Assembly (NCBI GenBank): GCA_963799455.1
Contig: CAWCXF010000008.1
Span: 496,001 to 560,000, forward strand
Reading direction: 5' to 3'
Origin: CAWCXF01 sp963799455
Lineage (GTDB): Bacteria > Pseudomonadota > Alphaproteobacteria > Rhodobacterales > Rhodobacteraceae
Length of the DNA: 64,000 nt
Position 1 is the first letter of the stretch, and the number at the start of each line of letters is the position of its first letter. A program made the position numbers and the translations under genes. A model generated the notes under the pieces. That model was not told the DNA's origin. It did not search any database and worked only from the letters and a program-made list of their open reading frames with translations. Shown here piece after piece: positions 17,213 through 25,853 of this stretch.

Positions 17213-18913
17213 GGAACTGGTCCGGCGCATTGCCTCACATGAGACGTTACCCGACGCTGCCATCGCCGCGCCTTGGTCGCTACGCGCCGCCGAGGCGGGG
17301 CGGCGAGCGGCAGAGCGATGGCGGGGAGGATCAGCATGGCGGCACGAGCCGAGGTGGCGGCGGCGACGAGGGAGCGGTACGCGGTGAGCGGGCGGGCCGC
17401 GAAGGGCGCGATCCTCGACGAGTTCGTCGCGCTGACGGGGCTTCATCGCAAGCACGCCATCCGCCTGCTCCGTGCGCCCACCGAGGAGAGGCGCTCCCGA
17501 GGTAGGCCGAAGACGCTCTACGGCACCGCCGTGAAGGCAGCGCTGGTCCTGCTCTGGGAGGCGTCGGACCGGGTGTGCTCGAAGCGGCTCGTGCCGATGA
17601 TCCTGGTCTTGCTGCCGGCGCTGGAGCGACACGGGCAGCTTGCAGCTGACGAGGGACTGCGAGCGAAGCTCCTCGCGATCAGCCCGGCTACGATCGACCG
17701 GCTGCTGTCGGAGACGCGCATCGCGGCGGCGCAGGGGCGCAGGCGGCGGGCCGGCTTCAGCTCGGCGGTGCGCCGGTCGGTGCCGGTGAGGACCTTCGCG
17801 GACTGGGGCGATCCTCCTCCGGGCTTCGTGGAGGTCGACTTCGTGGCGCATTCCGGCGTCAGCGCGGCCGGCGCCTTCGTGCAGACGATGGTGCTGACCG
17901 ACATCGCGACGGGCTGGACCGAGTGCGTGCCGGTGCTGATGCGGGCGGGCGCGCTCGCGCTCGAGGCGCTGCAGGCGGCGCGAGAGCTCTTCCCCTTCCC
18001 CCTCAGGGGCGTCGACTTCGACAACGACGGCGCCTTCATGAACGAGCCGGTGGTCTCCTGGTGCCGGGCGCAGGGGCTCGAGGTCACTCGCTCGCGGGCC
18101 TACCGCAAGAATGACCAGGCCTGGGTGGAGCAGAAGAACGGGGCGATCGTTCGAAGGCTTGTCGGCTACGGCCGCTTCGAGGGCGTGGTCTCTGCCAAGG
18201 CGCTCGCTCGGCTCTACGCGGCGGCCCGGCTGCATGTGAATCTTGTTCCAGCCCTCGTTCAAGCTGCGCGAGAAGACCCGCGTCGGCGCGAAGGTGACGA
18301 AGCGCTGGCACCCGCCGGCCACGCCGGCCGATCGGGCTCTGGCCTCGGGACGGCTCGACACGGAGAGCATGGCGCGCATCGCCGAGCTGAGAGGACGGGC
18401 TGACCCCGTGATCGCGCTGGCGACGATCCGGGCGGCGCAGGCCGAGTTGGGCCGGCGCGTCGACCAGCGCGGCGCCGCGGCAGCCTCGGGGGAGACGCCC
18501 GTCGCCGTCAACCTCGCGGCCAGCGTCTCCCGTGCCGAGAAGAACGGTGAGCGCCGCGCAATTCGACCGCCGCCCCTATCGCCGAGTGAGGCCGATCCCG
18601 AAACGCCCGTCGATGCTCGATCCCCACCGGGCCGAGATCGAGGCATGGCTCGAGGCGCAGCCCGAGATGACGGCGGTCGCCCTGCTGGCCTGGCTCAAGG
18701 AGCGCCATCCCGACCGGTTCGCCGACATCCATCTGCGCACCACGCAGCGGCTCGTGAAGGCGTGGCGGGCAGAGCAGGCGAAGAGGATGATCCGGCTCGG
18801 AACGGCGGCGCTGACGCTCCCGCCCGGTCAAGAAGCGGCGGCTCTGGCGCCGCCTGAGGCCGCGGCGCTCGGTAACATTCTCAGATGAGGCAACAGGCCG
18901 GACCAGTTTGCCG
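17213..18913 (+). mobile_element. Decayed insertion sequence with ~40-bp imperfect terminal inverted repeats
   Basis: The left end (17213-17251) and the reverse complement of the right end (18871-18913) share AACTGGTCCGGC, TTGCCTCA and a TGAGA...GTTACC tail in the same order, with a few substitutions and a small gap. They flank a single integrase-type transposase gene. About 1.7 kb overall. I see no convincing target-site duplication outside the ends. Base composition is somewhat lower in GC than its surroundings. The transposase belongs to the unclassified (ISNCY-like) group with an rve/DDE core, judged by sequence style; the exact family needs a database. Confidence 0.82.
17336..18888 (+). 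pseudogene. IS transposase (integrase catalytic core), broken by two frameshifts
   Basis: Starts at ATG 17336 behind GGGGAGGATC. N-terminal helix-turn-helix block AAKGAILDEFVALTGLHRKH, then a DDE core: FVEVDFVAHSG, GVDFDNDGAFMNEPV and KNDQAWVEQKNGAIVRRLVG (candidate catalytic Asp, Asp, Glu). At about 18240 the frame breaks after ARLHVNL; the family-like continuation FQPSFKLREKTRVG is in the +1 frame, consistent with one extra base in AATCTTGTTCCAG. A second break near 18560-18590 moves the C-terminal DPHRAEIEAWLEAQPEMTA block to the third frame. Programmed frameshifting is unlikely because no slippery heptamer is seen and there are two breaks. Element probably inactive, or the sequence has errors. 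Confidence 0.85.
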
Positions 18914-19121
18914 TGACGCCTGACACCGCGAGCCGATCGTCGCCGCCGGCCGCCCCGGCACCCCGCCCGGCACCTCGATGGAGACTGGGCGCCGCGCTGA
19001 CCCGGGGCGCCCCGGTCTTTGCGCGCCACAGCCCTCGTCCGCGTCCGGGCCCGCCCTTCGCTCGGGCCGGCGCCGACGTCTCGTCCGGCACCTGCGCCCG
19101 GGCCGGCGCCCGCGCTCGAGC

Positions 19122-19571
19122 TCAGCCCGGCGCCATGCCCTTGCGGCGCAGCTGCGCGCGCGCGTCCTCGGACTTGGGCAGGTCGAGGTCCATCGCCCGG
19201 AGCACCTCGGGGGCCTTGGTGAACTGGATCTCGCCTTAGTCCACCACCTGGATGCGGTCGCCCCAGGGGTCGAGCAGGTCGAGCGAGCCGCCCTCCGCCA
19301 GCGTGACGCCCGCGGCCTCGGCGAGCGCGCGCACGCACGAGCGGTCGTCCACCACCAGCCCGACATGGCGCCCCCGGTCGGGCGCCTGGGAGCGCCCCTC
19401 CATCAGCGCGAGGAACCGGTCGCCCATGTCGAGGAAGGCGTGCCCCTCGCCCCGCCCGCGCAGCTCGAAGCCGAACACGGCGCCGTTGAACGCCAGCGCC
19501 TGCTCGATGGACCCCACCTCCAGCGCCACGGGGCCGATCCCCACCAGCCGGGGCTTCCTCTCCTCGCTCAT
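19122..19571 (-). pseudogene. VOC-family (glyoxalase-like) protein with a nonsense codon
   Basis: From ATG 19571 (GGGGGAT upstream) the minus strand encodes a VOC domain: PVALEVGSIEQALAF, GFELRGRGEGHAFLDMGDRF, HVGLVVDDRSCVRALAEAAG, LLDPWGDRIQVVD. The next codon is TAA (19236-19238), but the same frame then continues GEIQFTKAPEVLRAMDLDL to a TGA at 19122. In related proteins this region reads VVDYxxIQFTKAP, so a tyrosine codon has become a stop. The intact gene would be 149 residues. As it stands a 111-residue product missing the last strand region would be made. Metal or substrate unknown. Confidence 0.8.
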
Positions 19572-20350
19572 CGCTCGCATCCCCCATGCTCGCCCGGGGC
19601 CCCAACCGGCGCCCCGGCCGGCCACGCCTCCCCTTCGAGATAGGGCGCCACCGCGCCGCGTCGGCGCGCCCGGCGACGAGGCCGCCGGCGCGACCGGCCG
19701 ATCGGGGGCGGATCGGGGCCGCAGGCGCGAGGCCGACGCGCGGGGCGCCATTCGGTCCGTCCGATCCTCGCGCGGGCCGCGGTCGCCCGGCCCCCGCCCG
19801 CGGCAAGCCCCGCCCGCGGCCGCGAAGGGCGCTCCCGAGGGGTGGGGACGGCTCGGCGGCTCGAGGTCGGGCGCCCGGTCGCCTCCGCCGCCTTCGCCCG
19901 GGCCCAGCCACCGGCGCGCGGGATGGCGGACGAGGTGACGATGCGTTGGCGTCGGCCGGAGTCACGAGCGGGGCGCACGGTGTCCCTCAGGGGCCGCCAT
20001 CCATGCGCGCGTCGGACGCTGGAGGGGCCTGCGCCGGAGCCCTGTCGTCCATCGGGGCATGGATGGACGCATTCGACCGACCCTTCGCCTCCCCGCCCGC
20101 CGCCGCGCGGGGGCTTGAGGGGCGTCGGGCCGCGACGCCAGCCGCGCGGCGCCGGCCGTCGCCCCGCCCGGACGCGCGCCGCGGGGGCGGGAGCGGGACG
20201 GCAGACGCGTCCTGGCCGCCGGGCCGAGGATCGTCGGCCTCGCGGCGGTCGGCGCGCTCGGCGCGACCGTCCCCGCCTTCCCCGAGCGCGCCCTGCGGGG
20301 GCCCGCATGAGCGGCTCCCACCCCGACCCGAGCCCGCGCAGGCGCGCCCG
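19572..20350. other. GC-rich spacer, no gene recognised
   Basis: About 780 bases between two damaged genes. Long open frames on both strands are Arg/Ala/Pro/Gly low complexity. I see no recognisable gene or repeat array. Confidence 0.55.
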
Positions 20351-21040
20351 ATGAGCGACGGCTACAAGAGCCGATCGAAGGCCTACGCGCTGGTGGGCGA
20401 CTGCCACGGCGCGGCGCTGGTGGCGGGCGGCGACGTGGACTGGTGCGCGCTCGGGCGCTTCGACGCCGAGCCGGCGCTGTCCCCGCTGCTCGACGCCGCG
20501 AAGGGCGGGGCCTGGTCGATCCGCGTCGAGGGCGCGCGCGTGAGCCGCGCCTACGAGCCGCGCCCCAACGTCCTGCGCACCGTCCACGAGGGGCCCGACG
20601 GCGTGCTCGAGGTGCTCGACTTCATGCCGGTCGGGCGGCGCGAGGGCGCGGGCACCTTCGACCACGTGACCGTGATGGCGCCGGGCTGGATGGTGCGCCG
20701 GATGCGTGCCGTCTCGGGCCGTCCGCGGGTCTCGATGCGCTTCCGCCCCGTGGGCCCCGAGGGGGGCGGCGCGAGCCCGCGCTCGCGCTCAACGGGCGGA
20801 CCCCCATCCTGGCGGCCGGGCTCCGATCCTTCGGCCGGCCCTCGCCCCTCCTCGGCGCCGAGGCCGCCCGGCGCCGCTGGCTGCGGCCGCGCCCTCCTCA
20901 TCGGGCCGCCGCAGCACGTCCTCTCGGGCGGCGGCATCGGCCGCGCGGACACCGGCCGAGCGCCCGCCCTGGCGGGTCGCGCGGGCTTCCCGAGAGGGTC
21001 GTGACCTTCGTCGTCGCGCGCTGCGTCTCGGCGCGTCCTG
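20351..21040 (+). pseudogene. 5' relic of a glycoside hydrolase family 15 (glucoamylase/trehalase-like) gene
   Basis: ATG 20351 opens a convincing GH15 N-terminal domain: LVGDCHGAALVAGGDVDWCA, RFDAEPALSPLLDAAKGG, the NVLRTVHEGPDGVLEVLDFM block and APGWMVRRM. At about residue 135 the frame drifts: pieces such as ALALNGRTPILAAG, LIGPPQHVLSGGG and ERVVTFVVAR appear in other frames up to about 21040, still in family order. The catalytic (alpha/alpha)6 barrel of some 400 residues is absent. Intact relatives are near 600 residues. A relic is certain; the original substrate (starch, glycogen or trehalose) is not known. Confidence 0.75.
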
Positions 21041-21323
21041 TGGCCGGCATCCCGGCCCCCTCGGCCGAGGCGGCATCTCCTGAGTCGCTCGGTCGGGCCA
21101 CCTCCTCCTCGGCCGCATGACCGCGCTCATCGTCCCTCTGCGCCAGGAGCCGCGTCGCGCGCGCCACCGGCCGCCGGCCGCCGGCCGAGCCCGGGCGCGC
21201 CGAGCGGCGCCCTGCCCTTCGGCCGTCCCGCCGAGGTCACGCCGGTTTGATGCGATTTGCCTTTGCCGTGGCGTCAGGCCGTGGTCCGCTCGGGGCGGAC
21301 GAGGCCGGGACGGGAGAGTGGCG
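21041..21323. other. Spacer with a 7-bp tandem repeat
   Basis: Remaining GH15-side spacer. It holds three exact copies of CCGGCCG at 21167-21187. The end, GGGACGGGAGAGTGGCG, is the ribosome site of the next gene. Confidence 0.6.
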
Positions 21324-21782
21324 ATGTCGGGACGGATCGGGGCGGCCGCCCTGCTGGCGGGGCTCGCGGGCGCGGGGCCGGCGCTGGCCGCGGGCGAGCG
21401 GGTGCAGGTGACGGGCGAGATCATCGACACCTGGTGCTACTTCTCGGGCGTGATGGGCGGGCCCGACGCGGTGGTCGGCACCGCGCACCGCACCTGCGCG
21501 CTGTGGTGCTCGGCGGGCGGGATCCCGGTGGGGCTGCTGGCGGAGGACGGCACCGTCTACATGGTGCTCAAGATCGAGGGCGACGCGGGCTCGGCGGGCG
21601 GGGACACCCAGCTCAGGCTGGCGAGCCGCGTGGTGAGCGCCGACGCGATGCACTACGAGCGCGACGGGCTCGACTACCTCGTCGTCGAGGAGGTGGTGGC
21701 CGACGAGGGCATCACCACCCTCAACCACGACGACTACGGCCCCGTGCCGCCCTTCGCCATCCCCGAGCCCGCCGAGGAGTGA
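21324..21782 (+). CDS. Secreted conserved protein of the SenC operon, cysteine-rich
   Basis: 152 residues with an N-terminal signal peptide (GAAALLAGLAGAGPALAAG, cleavage after ALA). The mature part has VQVTGEIIDTWCYFSGVMGG and HRTCALWCSAGGIPVGLL: three cysteines and a histidine that could bind metal or form a disulfide. Such proteins commonly sit beside SCO/SenC genes in Rhodobacterales, by recollection. It ends six bases before the next gene and opens the operon. A role in periplasmic redox or copper handling is inferred from position only; no enzyme family is recognised. Confidence 0.8.
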   Translation: MSGRIGAAALLAGLAGAGPALAAGERVQVTGEIIDTWCYFSGVMGGPDAVVGTAHRTCALWCSAGGIPVGLLAEDGTVYMVLKIEGDAGSAGGDTQLRLASRVVSADAMHYERDGLDYLVVEEVVADEGITTLNHDDYGPVPPFAIPEPAEE

Positions 21783-21787
21783 GCCCG

Positions 21788-22375
21788 ATGATCCGCGCCT
21801 TGTCCGTCGCCCTGCTGCTCGCCGCCCCCACCGCCGCGCAGGAGTTCGACCCCTACGCCTTCGAGGAGGGCTCCGAGGCCGAGTCCTGGAACCTCTACGC
21901 CGAGATCCCCGCGCGCTTCGAGGCGCGCGTGGTGGACATCCTGTGCGAGCTCTCGGGCGACTGCCCCGCCGACTGCGGCGGCGGCGCGCGCCAGCTCGGC
22001 CTGCTGCGCGCCGCCGACGGGCAGCTCACCTTCCCCAACAAGAACGCCCAGCCGCTCTTCACCGGCGCCGCGGTCGAGCTTCAGCCCTTCTGCGGCCGGG
22101 ACGTGGAGGTGGACGGGCTCCTGCTCGACGACCCCGACCTCGGCGCGCGCAACATCTACCTCGTCCAGCGCATCCGCGCCGTGGGCGAGGAGGATTGGAC
22201 CGAGGCCGATCGCTGGACCGAGGCCTGGGCCGAGCGCAACCCCGAGGCCGCGAGCCGCGACGGGCCCTGGTTCCGCAACGACCCGCGCGTCAACGCGATG
22301 ATCGAGGAGGACGGCTATCTCGGCCTGGGCCTGCCCACGGACGAGGCGTTCCTGCGCGAGCTGTTCGGGCAATGA
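21788..22375 (+). CDS. Secreted conserved protein, second gene of the SenC operon
   Basis: 195 residues with a short signal peptide (ALSVALLLAAPTAAQ). The mature region starts EFDPYAFEEGSEAESWNLY and contains FEARVVDILCELSGDCPADCG with three cysteines, followed by a segment with PNKNAQPLFTGAAVELQPFC. It looks like a companion of the preceding protein, sharing the theme of a short OB-like V-D-x-L-C stretch. Its TGA overlaps the SenC ATG by four bases. Family name not recognised; a periplasmic thiol or metal role is a guess from context. Confidence 0.75.
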   Translation: MIRALSVALLLAAPTAAQEFDPYAFEEGSEAESWNLYAEIPARFEARVVDILCELSGDCPADCGGGARQLGLLRAADGQLTFPNKNAQPLFTGAAVELQPFCGRDVEVDGLLLDDPDLGARNIYLVQRIRAVGEEDWTEADRWTEAWAERNPEAASRDGPWFRNDPRVNAMIEEDGYLGLGLPTDEAFLRELFGQ

Positions 22376-22998
22376 CGCGCGCTTGGCTCCTCGCCGCCCT
22401 CCTCGTCGCAGGCCCCGCGGCCGCCCGCGAGGGCGTCCCCCTCGGGCCCCGGGACGCCCCGCCCCGCCAGGGCGCGGCGGCGCCCGCCGCCGCGGGCGCG
22501 CTGCCCTTCGCGCTGGGCGGTCCGTTCGCGCTGATCGACCAGACCGGCGCGGCGCGCGGCCGGGCCGACCCCGAGGGGCGGATGCAGCTTCTCTACTTCG
22601 GCTACGCCAACTGCCCCAGCATGTGCACCATCGCCATGCCGACCATGGCCGAGGTCGCCCGCGCGCTCGCGGCCAGGGGGGTGCCTGCGCGCCCGGTGAT
22701 GATCACCGTCGATCCCTCGCGCGACACGCCCGAGGCGATGGGCGCGCCGCTCGCGGCGATCCATCCCGACTTCGTCGGGCTGACCGGCGACGCGGAGGCG
22801 CTGGCCGCCGCCTACGAGGCGTTCGGCGTCGAGCGGAGCCTCGTCGGCGACCTGGCGGGTGTCGGCCCGGTCTACGCCCACAACAGCCAGATCTACCTGC
22901 TCGACGGCGCCGGCGAGGTGCTGACGGTGCTGCCGCCGGTGCTGCCGGCCGAGGCGATCGCCGCGATCGCGCTGCGCTACGCCCGCGGCGGGGGCTGA
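22372..22998 (+). CDS. senC: SCO1/SenC family copper chaperone-like protein
   Basis: 208 residues, signal peptide (WLLAALLVAGPAAA) then a thioredoxin-fold SCO domain. The copper-binding pair is present as YFGYANCPSMCTIAMP (CxxxC), and the third ligand histidine lies in VGPVYAHNSQIYLLDGAG. ITVDPSRDTPEAM is the usual SCO block. Family members deliver copper to the CuA site of cytochrome c oxidase or act as thiol reductases. No oxidase genes are in the window. Four-base overlap with the gene before it. Confidence 0.93.
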   Translation: MTRAWLLAALLVAGPAAAREGVPLGPRDAPPRQGAAAPAAAGALPFALGGPFALIDQTGAARGRADPEGRMQLLYFGYANCPSMCTIAMPTMAEVARALAARGVPARPVMITVDPSRDTPEAMGAPLAAIHPDFVGLTGDAEALAAAYEAFGVERSLVGDLAGVGPVYAHNSQIYLLDGAGEVLTVLPPVLPAEAIAAIALRYARGGG

Positions 22999-23000
22999 GG

Positions 23001-23450
23001 GTGCGCCCGGCGATCGGCCGGCGCGCGCTCGTGGCCGGCGGGGCGGCGGCGGCGCTCGGCGCGGGGCTGGTGGGCCGCGCGCTGACGCGCGACGCCTTCG
23101 CGGGCGAGGCGCTCGATCCCGAGGCCGCCCATCGCGCGGCGCTCTCGGGCGAGGTGATGCTGATCGACATCCGCCGGCCCGACGAGTGGCAGGACACCGG
23201 CGTGGGGGAGGGCGCGGTGCCGCTCGACCTGCGGCGCGCGGACTTCGTGGCGGCGGCGGGCGCGCTCCTCGACGGCGACCGGTCGCGGCCCGTGGCGCTC
23301 ATCTGCGCCCGCGGGGTGCGCTCGGACCGCACCGCCGCGCGGCTGGCCGAGGCCGGCTTCGCCCGCGTGATCGACGTGCCCGAGGGGATGCTCGGCTCGG
23401 CGGTCGGGCCCGGCTGGCTCGCGCGCGGCCTGCCGGTGGGCCGGCCGTGA
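23001..23450 (+). CDS. Rhodanese-like domain protein, exported
   Basis: 149 residues from GTG 23001, which follows the senC stop by two bases. The N-terminus RRALVAGGAAAALGAG resembles a twin-arginine-like export signal. The rhodanese fold follows: MLIDIRRPDEWQDTGVGEGA and the active-site loop LICARGVRSDRTAARL with its cysteine. Rhodaneses move sulfane sulfur or bind thiol oxyanions. Position after senC suggests periplasmic thiol or sulfur homeostasis. Stop overlaps the next GTG. Confidence 0.88.
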   Translation: MRPAIGRRALVAGGAAAALGAGLVGRALTRDAFAGEALDPEAAHRAALSGEVMLIDIRRPDEWQDTGVGEGAVPLDLRRADFVAAAGALLDGDRSRPVALICARGVRSDRTAARLAEAGFARVIDVPEGMLGSAVGPGWLARGLPVGRP

Positions 23451-24322
23451 GGACGCGCGCGGCGCTCGCCGGGATCCTGGGGCTGGCGCGGCGCTTGACG
23501 CTGGCGGGGCCCCTGCTGCTGGCGGGGCTCGGGACGCTGGCGGGCAGCGCGGCCGCCGCCGATTGCGGGGGGGCCGAGGACGCCTGCGAGGTGGCGTCGG
23601 GCCGCTACCACATCGCGCTGCCCGAGGGCGCCGAGGGGCCCGTGCCGGCGCTGATGTTCCTGCATGGCTGGGGAGCCTCGGGCGAGGGCATCATGGCGGG
23701 CATGGGGCTCGCCGAGGCGGTGACCGCGCGCGGCTACGCCTTCATCGCGCCCGACGGGACGCCGCGCGGCGGCGGCCGCGACGGCCTCACCTGGTCGTTC
23801 CACCCCGAGCGCGCTCAGGCGCGCGACGAGGCCGCCTTCCTGCGCGAGGTCGCGGCTGACGCCGCGGCCCGGCACGGGGTCGATCCGGGCCGCGTGATCC
23901 TGGGCGGCTTCTCGATCGGCGGATCGATGGCGAGCTACGTCGCCTGCGAGCACCCCGGCGACTTCGCGGCCTACGCGCCGGTGTCGGGCAGCTTCTGGCG
24001 CCCGCTCCCCGAGGCCTGCGCAGGGCCGGTGCGCCTGCTGCACACCCACGGCTGGCGCGACGAGACCGTGCCTCTGGAGGGGCGGGAGGTCGGCTCCGGC
24101 TTCGTGCAGGGCGACGTGTTCCAGGCGATGGGGATCTGGCGCGCCGCCAACGGCTGCGAGGCGATCCGCGCCGACCGCTTCGACACCGAGCCGCCCTTCT
24201 GGCGCCGCGCCTGGGACCGCTGCGACCCCGGCACGGCGCTGGAGCTGGCGCTGTTCGACGGCGGCCACGGCGTGCCGCGAGGCTGGGCCGAGATGGCGCT
24301 CGATTGGTTCGAGGGCCTGTGA
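23447..24322 (+). CDS. Secreted esterase/poly(3-hydroxybutyrate)-depolymerase-like (LpqC family) hydrolase
   Basis: 291 residues from GTG 23447 overlapping the rhodanese stop. Signal region RRLTLAGPLLLAGLGTLAGS; mature alpha/beta hydrolase with oxyanion segment LMFLHGWGASGEG, nucleophile elbow ILGGFSIGGSMAS, acid region HTHGWRDETVPLEG, and catalytic histidine in FDGGHGVPRGW. Cysteines near both ends could form disulfides. This is the polyhydroxybutyrate-depolymerase-like/feruloyl-esterase-like group; the true ester is unknown. Last gene of the SenC operon, convergent with opgC. Confidence 0.85.
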   Translation: MRTRAALAGILGLARRLTLAGPLLLAGLGTLAGSAAAADCGGAEDACEVASGRYHIALPEGAEGPVPALMFLHGWGASGEGIMAGMGLAEAVTARGYAFIAPDGTPRGGGRDGLTWSFHPERAQARDEAAFLREVAADAAARHGVDPGRVILGGFSIGGSMASYVACEHPGDFAAYAPVSGSFWRPLPEACAGPVRLLHTHGWRDETVPLEGREVGSGFVQGDVFQAMGIWRAANGCEAIRADRFDTEPPFWRRAWDRCDPGTALELALFDGGHGVPRGWAEMALDWFEGL

Positions 24323-24385
24323 GACTCGGCGCGCCGGGCGGGGCCGAGCGGGCGGGCCGGGGGGCCAAGGCGCCCGCGCCGGGCC

Positions 24386-25633
24386 TCAGCGCGCGCGCCA
24401 GGGGGCGGCCTTGACCCAGGCCACCGCGTAGGCCGTGGCTGCGAGCAGCGCCCAGCCGGCGAGGTTGGCGGCCGTCGTCGTGGCCGCGCCGCGCCCCGCC
24501 ACGTCGAGCGCGAGCCCGAACGCGCGCGCCAGCAGCATCGAGGCCACGAACACCGCCAGCGACTGCTGGCCGACCTTGGCGATCACGGCGAGGAGGGCGC
24601 CGCGCAGCGCCCCGGCCCCGGCCGTCAGCCGCCGCCCCCCTCGCCCGCCGCGGCCCAGGAGAGGTAGGCCAAGGCCAGGAAGTGGACGTAGCGCAGGACG
24701 CCGAAGTCGGTCTTGGTGATCGCCCAGGCGTTCTCGACCCGCCACGCGCGCGCCCAGTCGAGGCCCAGCTCGCGCACGCCGATGTTCGACAGCGGCACGC
24801 CGGCCAGGAGCACCGCCCCGGCGGCGATCATGAGCCCGCGCGAGACCGGCGGGGCGGGGATCCAGCCGCGCAGGAAGGCGAATCCGGTGAAGAACACCAG
24901 CTGCCAGGCGAAGGGGTTGAAGAACCAGCGCCGCTCCGACCAGGGCTCGGCCGGCAGGGAGAGGTGCCAGGCCCCGAGCCCCAGGGCGTCGAGGATCTCG
25001 TCCTTGCGCGAGCGCCCAGACGATCGCCGAGGCGGCGAGGGCGAGCGCCGGCGAGACCCGCGACAGCGCCATCATCGCCGGCATCATGGCCAGGATGCCG
25101 AGATACATCGGCAGGATGTCGAAGTAGTTGGGCACGTAGGTGAGGGTGAGGAGCCCCACGAGCTGCGGCCCGGGATCGGAGAAGAACCGCCCGAGGTTGA
25201 GCGTGTCGACATAGGTCTTGTCGGGGAAGGCGCCCGAGAGGTCGACCGCCGCGAGCATCGCTGCGATGGCCACGAACATGCCGACATGCGCCCAGTAGAC
25301 CTGCCAGACGCGGTGGCCCACGCGCGCGGTCCCCATCGCCCAGCCCGCCCGGTCGAAGCTGCGCCCGAAGGCGATCGCCGAGGCCACCCCCGAGCAGAAC
25401 ACGAAGATCTCGGTCGCGTCCGAGAACCCCCAGCGCGCCGGGATCCACAGCGTGAAGAGGTTGCCCGGCATGTGGGCGGTGAAGATGATGAACATCGCCA
25501 GCCCCCGGAACAGGTCGAGCCGCGGATCCCGCGCGGCCGCCACGGACGCACGAGCCGGGGCGCCGGCGCGGTCCGGGGCGCCGGCGCGGTCCGGGGCGCC
25601 GGTCCGCTCCGCGGGGTCGGCGAGCGTGGTCAT
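24386..25633 (-). pseudogene. opgC: OpgC-family membrane acyltransferase, two frameshifts as read
   Basis: OpgC proteins succinylate periplasmic glucans. The N-terminal half is intact: RDPRLDLFRGLAMFIIFTAH, FVFCSGVASAIAFGRS, and multiple membrane segments. Near 25010 the frame shifts: the expected DALGLGAWHLSLPAEPW and FNPFAWQLVFFTGF continue in another frame to 24625. They then return to the first frame for LLAVIAKVGQQSLAVFVASM and the C-terminus. The second break falls at a G-rich run (reverse complement of GCCGCCCCCCTCGCC). Two compensating one-base changes in an otherwise conserved ~400-residue protein suggest sequence error as much as decay. Residues ~6-25 are a GAPDRA hexapeptide repeat. 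Confidence 0.82.
25557..25610. repeat. 18-bp tandem repeat in the 5' end of opgC, three units
   Basis: Two exact copies of GGGGCGCCGGCGCGGTCC (25557-25574, 25575-25592) and one diverged copy (25593-25610). They lie in frame in opgC and encode the hexapeptide GAPDRA on the minus strand. Confidence 0.9.
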
Positions 25634-25853
25634 CGCCCCGCCCCGGCGTCGGACCCACGCTCCGGCGGGAGGGCGGGCGGGCCCCAGGTCGCCAGCCCCG
25701 CGAGACCTGCGAGCCGGCGCGGCCCGGGGCGCCGGCCCGGGCCGCGCCGGAGCGGGGCCGGGGGGGGACGACGACGGCCGTCATGGCCGGCGGGACGGCG
25801 GCGCCGGGGCGACCCGCCCGCCCGGCCGAGCGGGGGCTCGTGCGGGCAAGGGA

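Noticed and set aside
18235..18250. Programmed frameshift in the IS transposase
   Set aside because: No A6G-type or other slippery heptamer and no downstream pseudoknot visible; a second break follows, so mutation or error is simpler.
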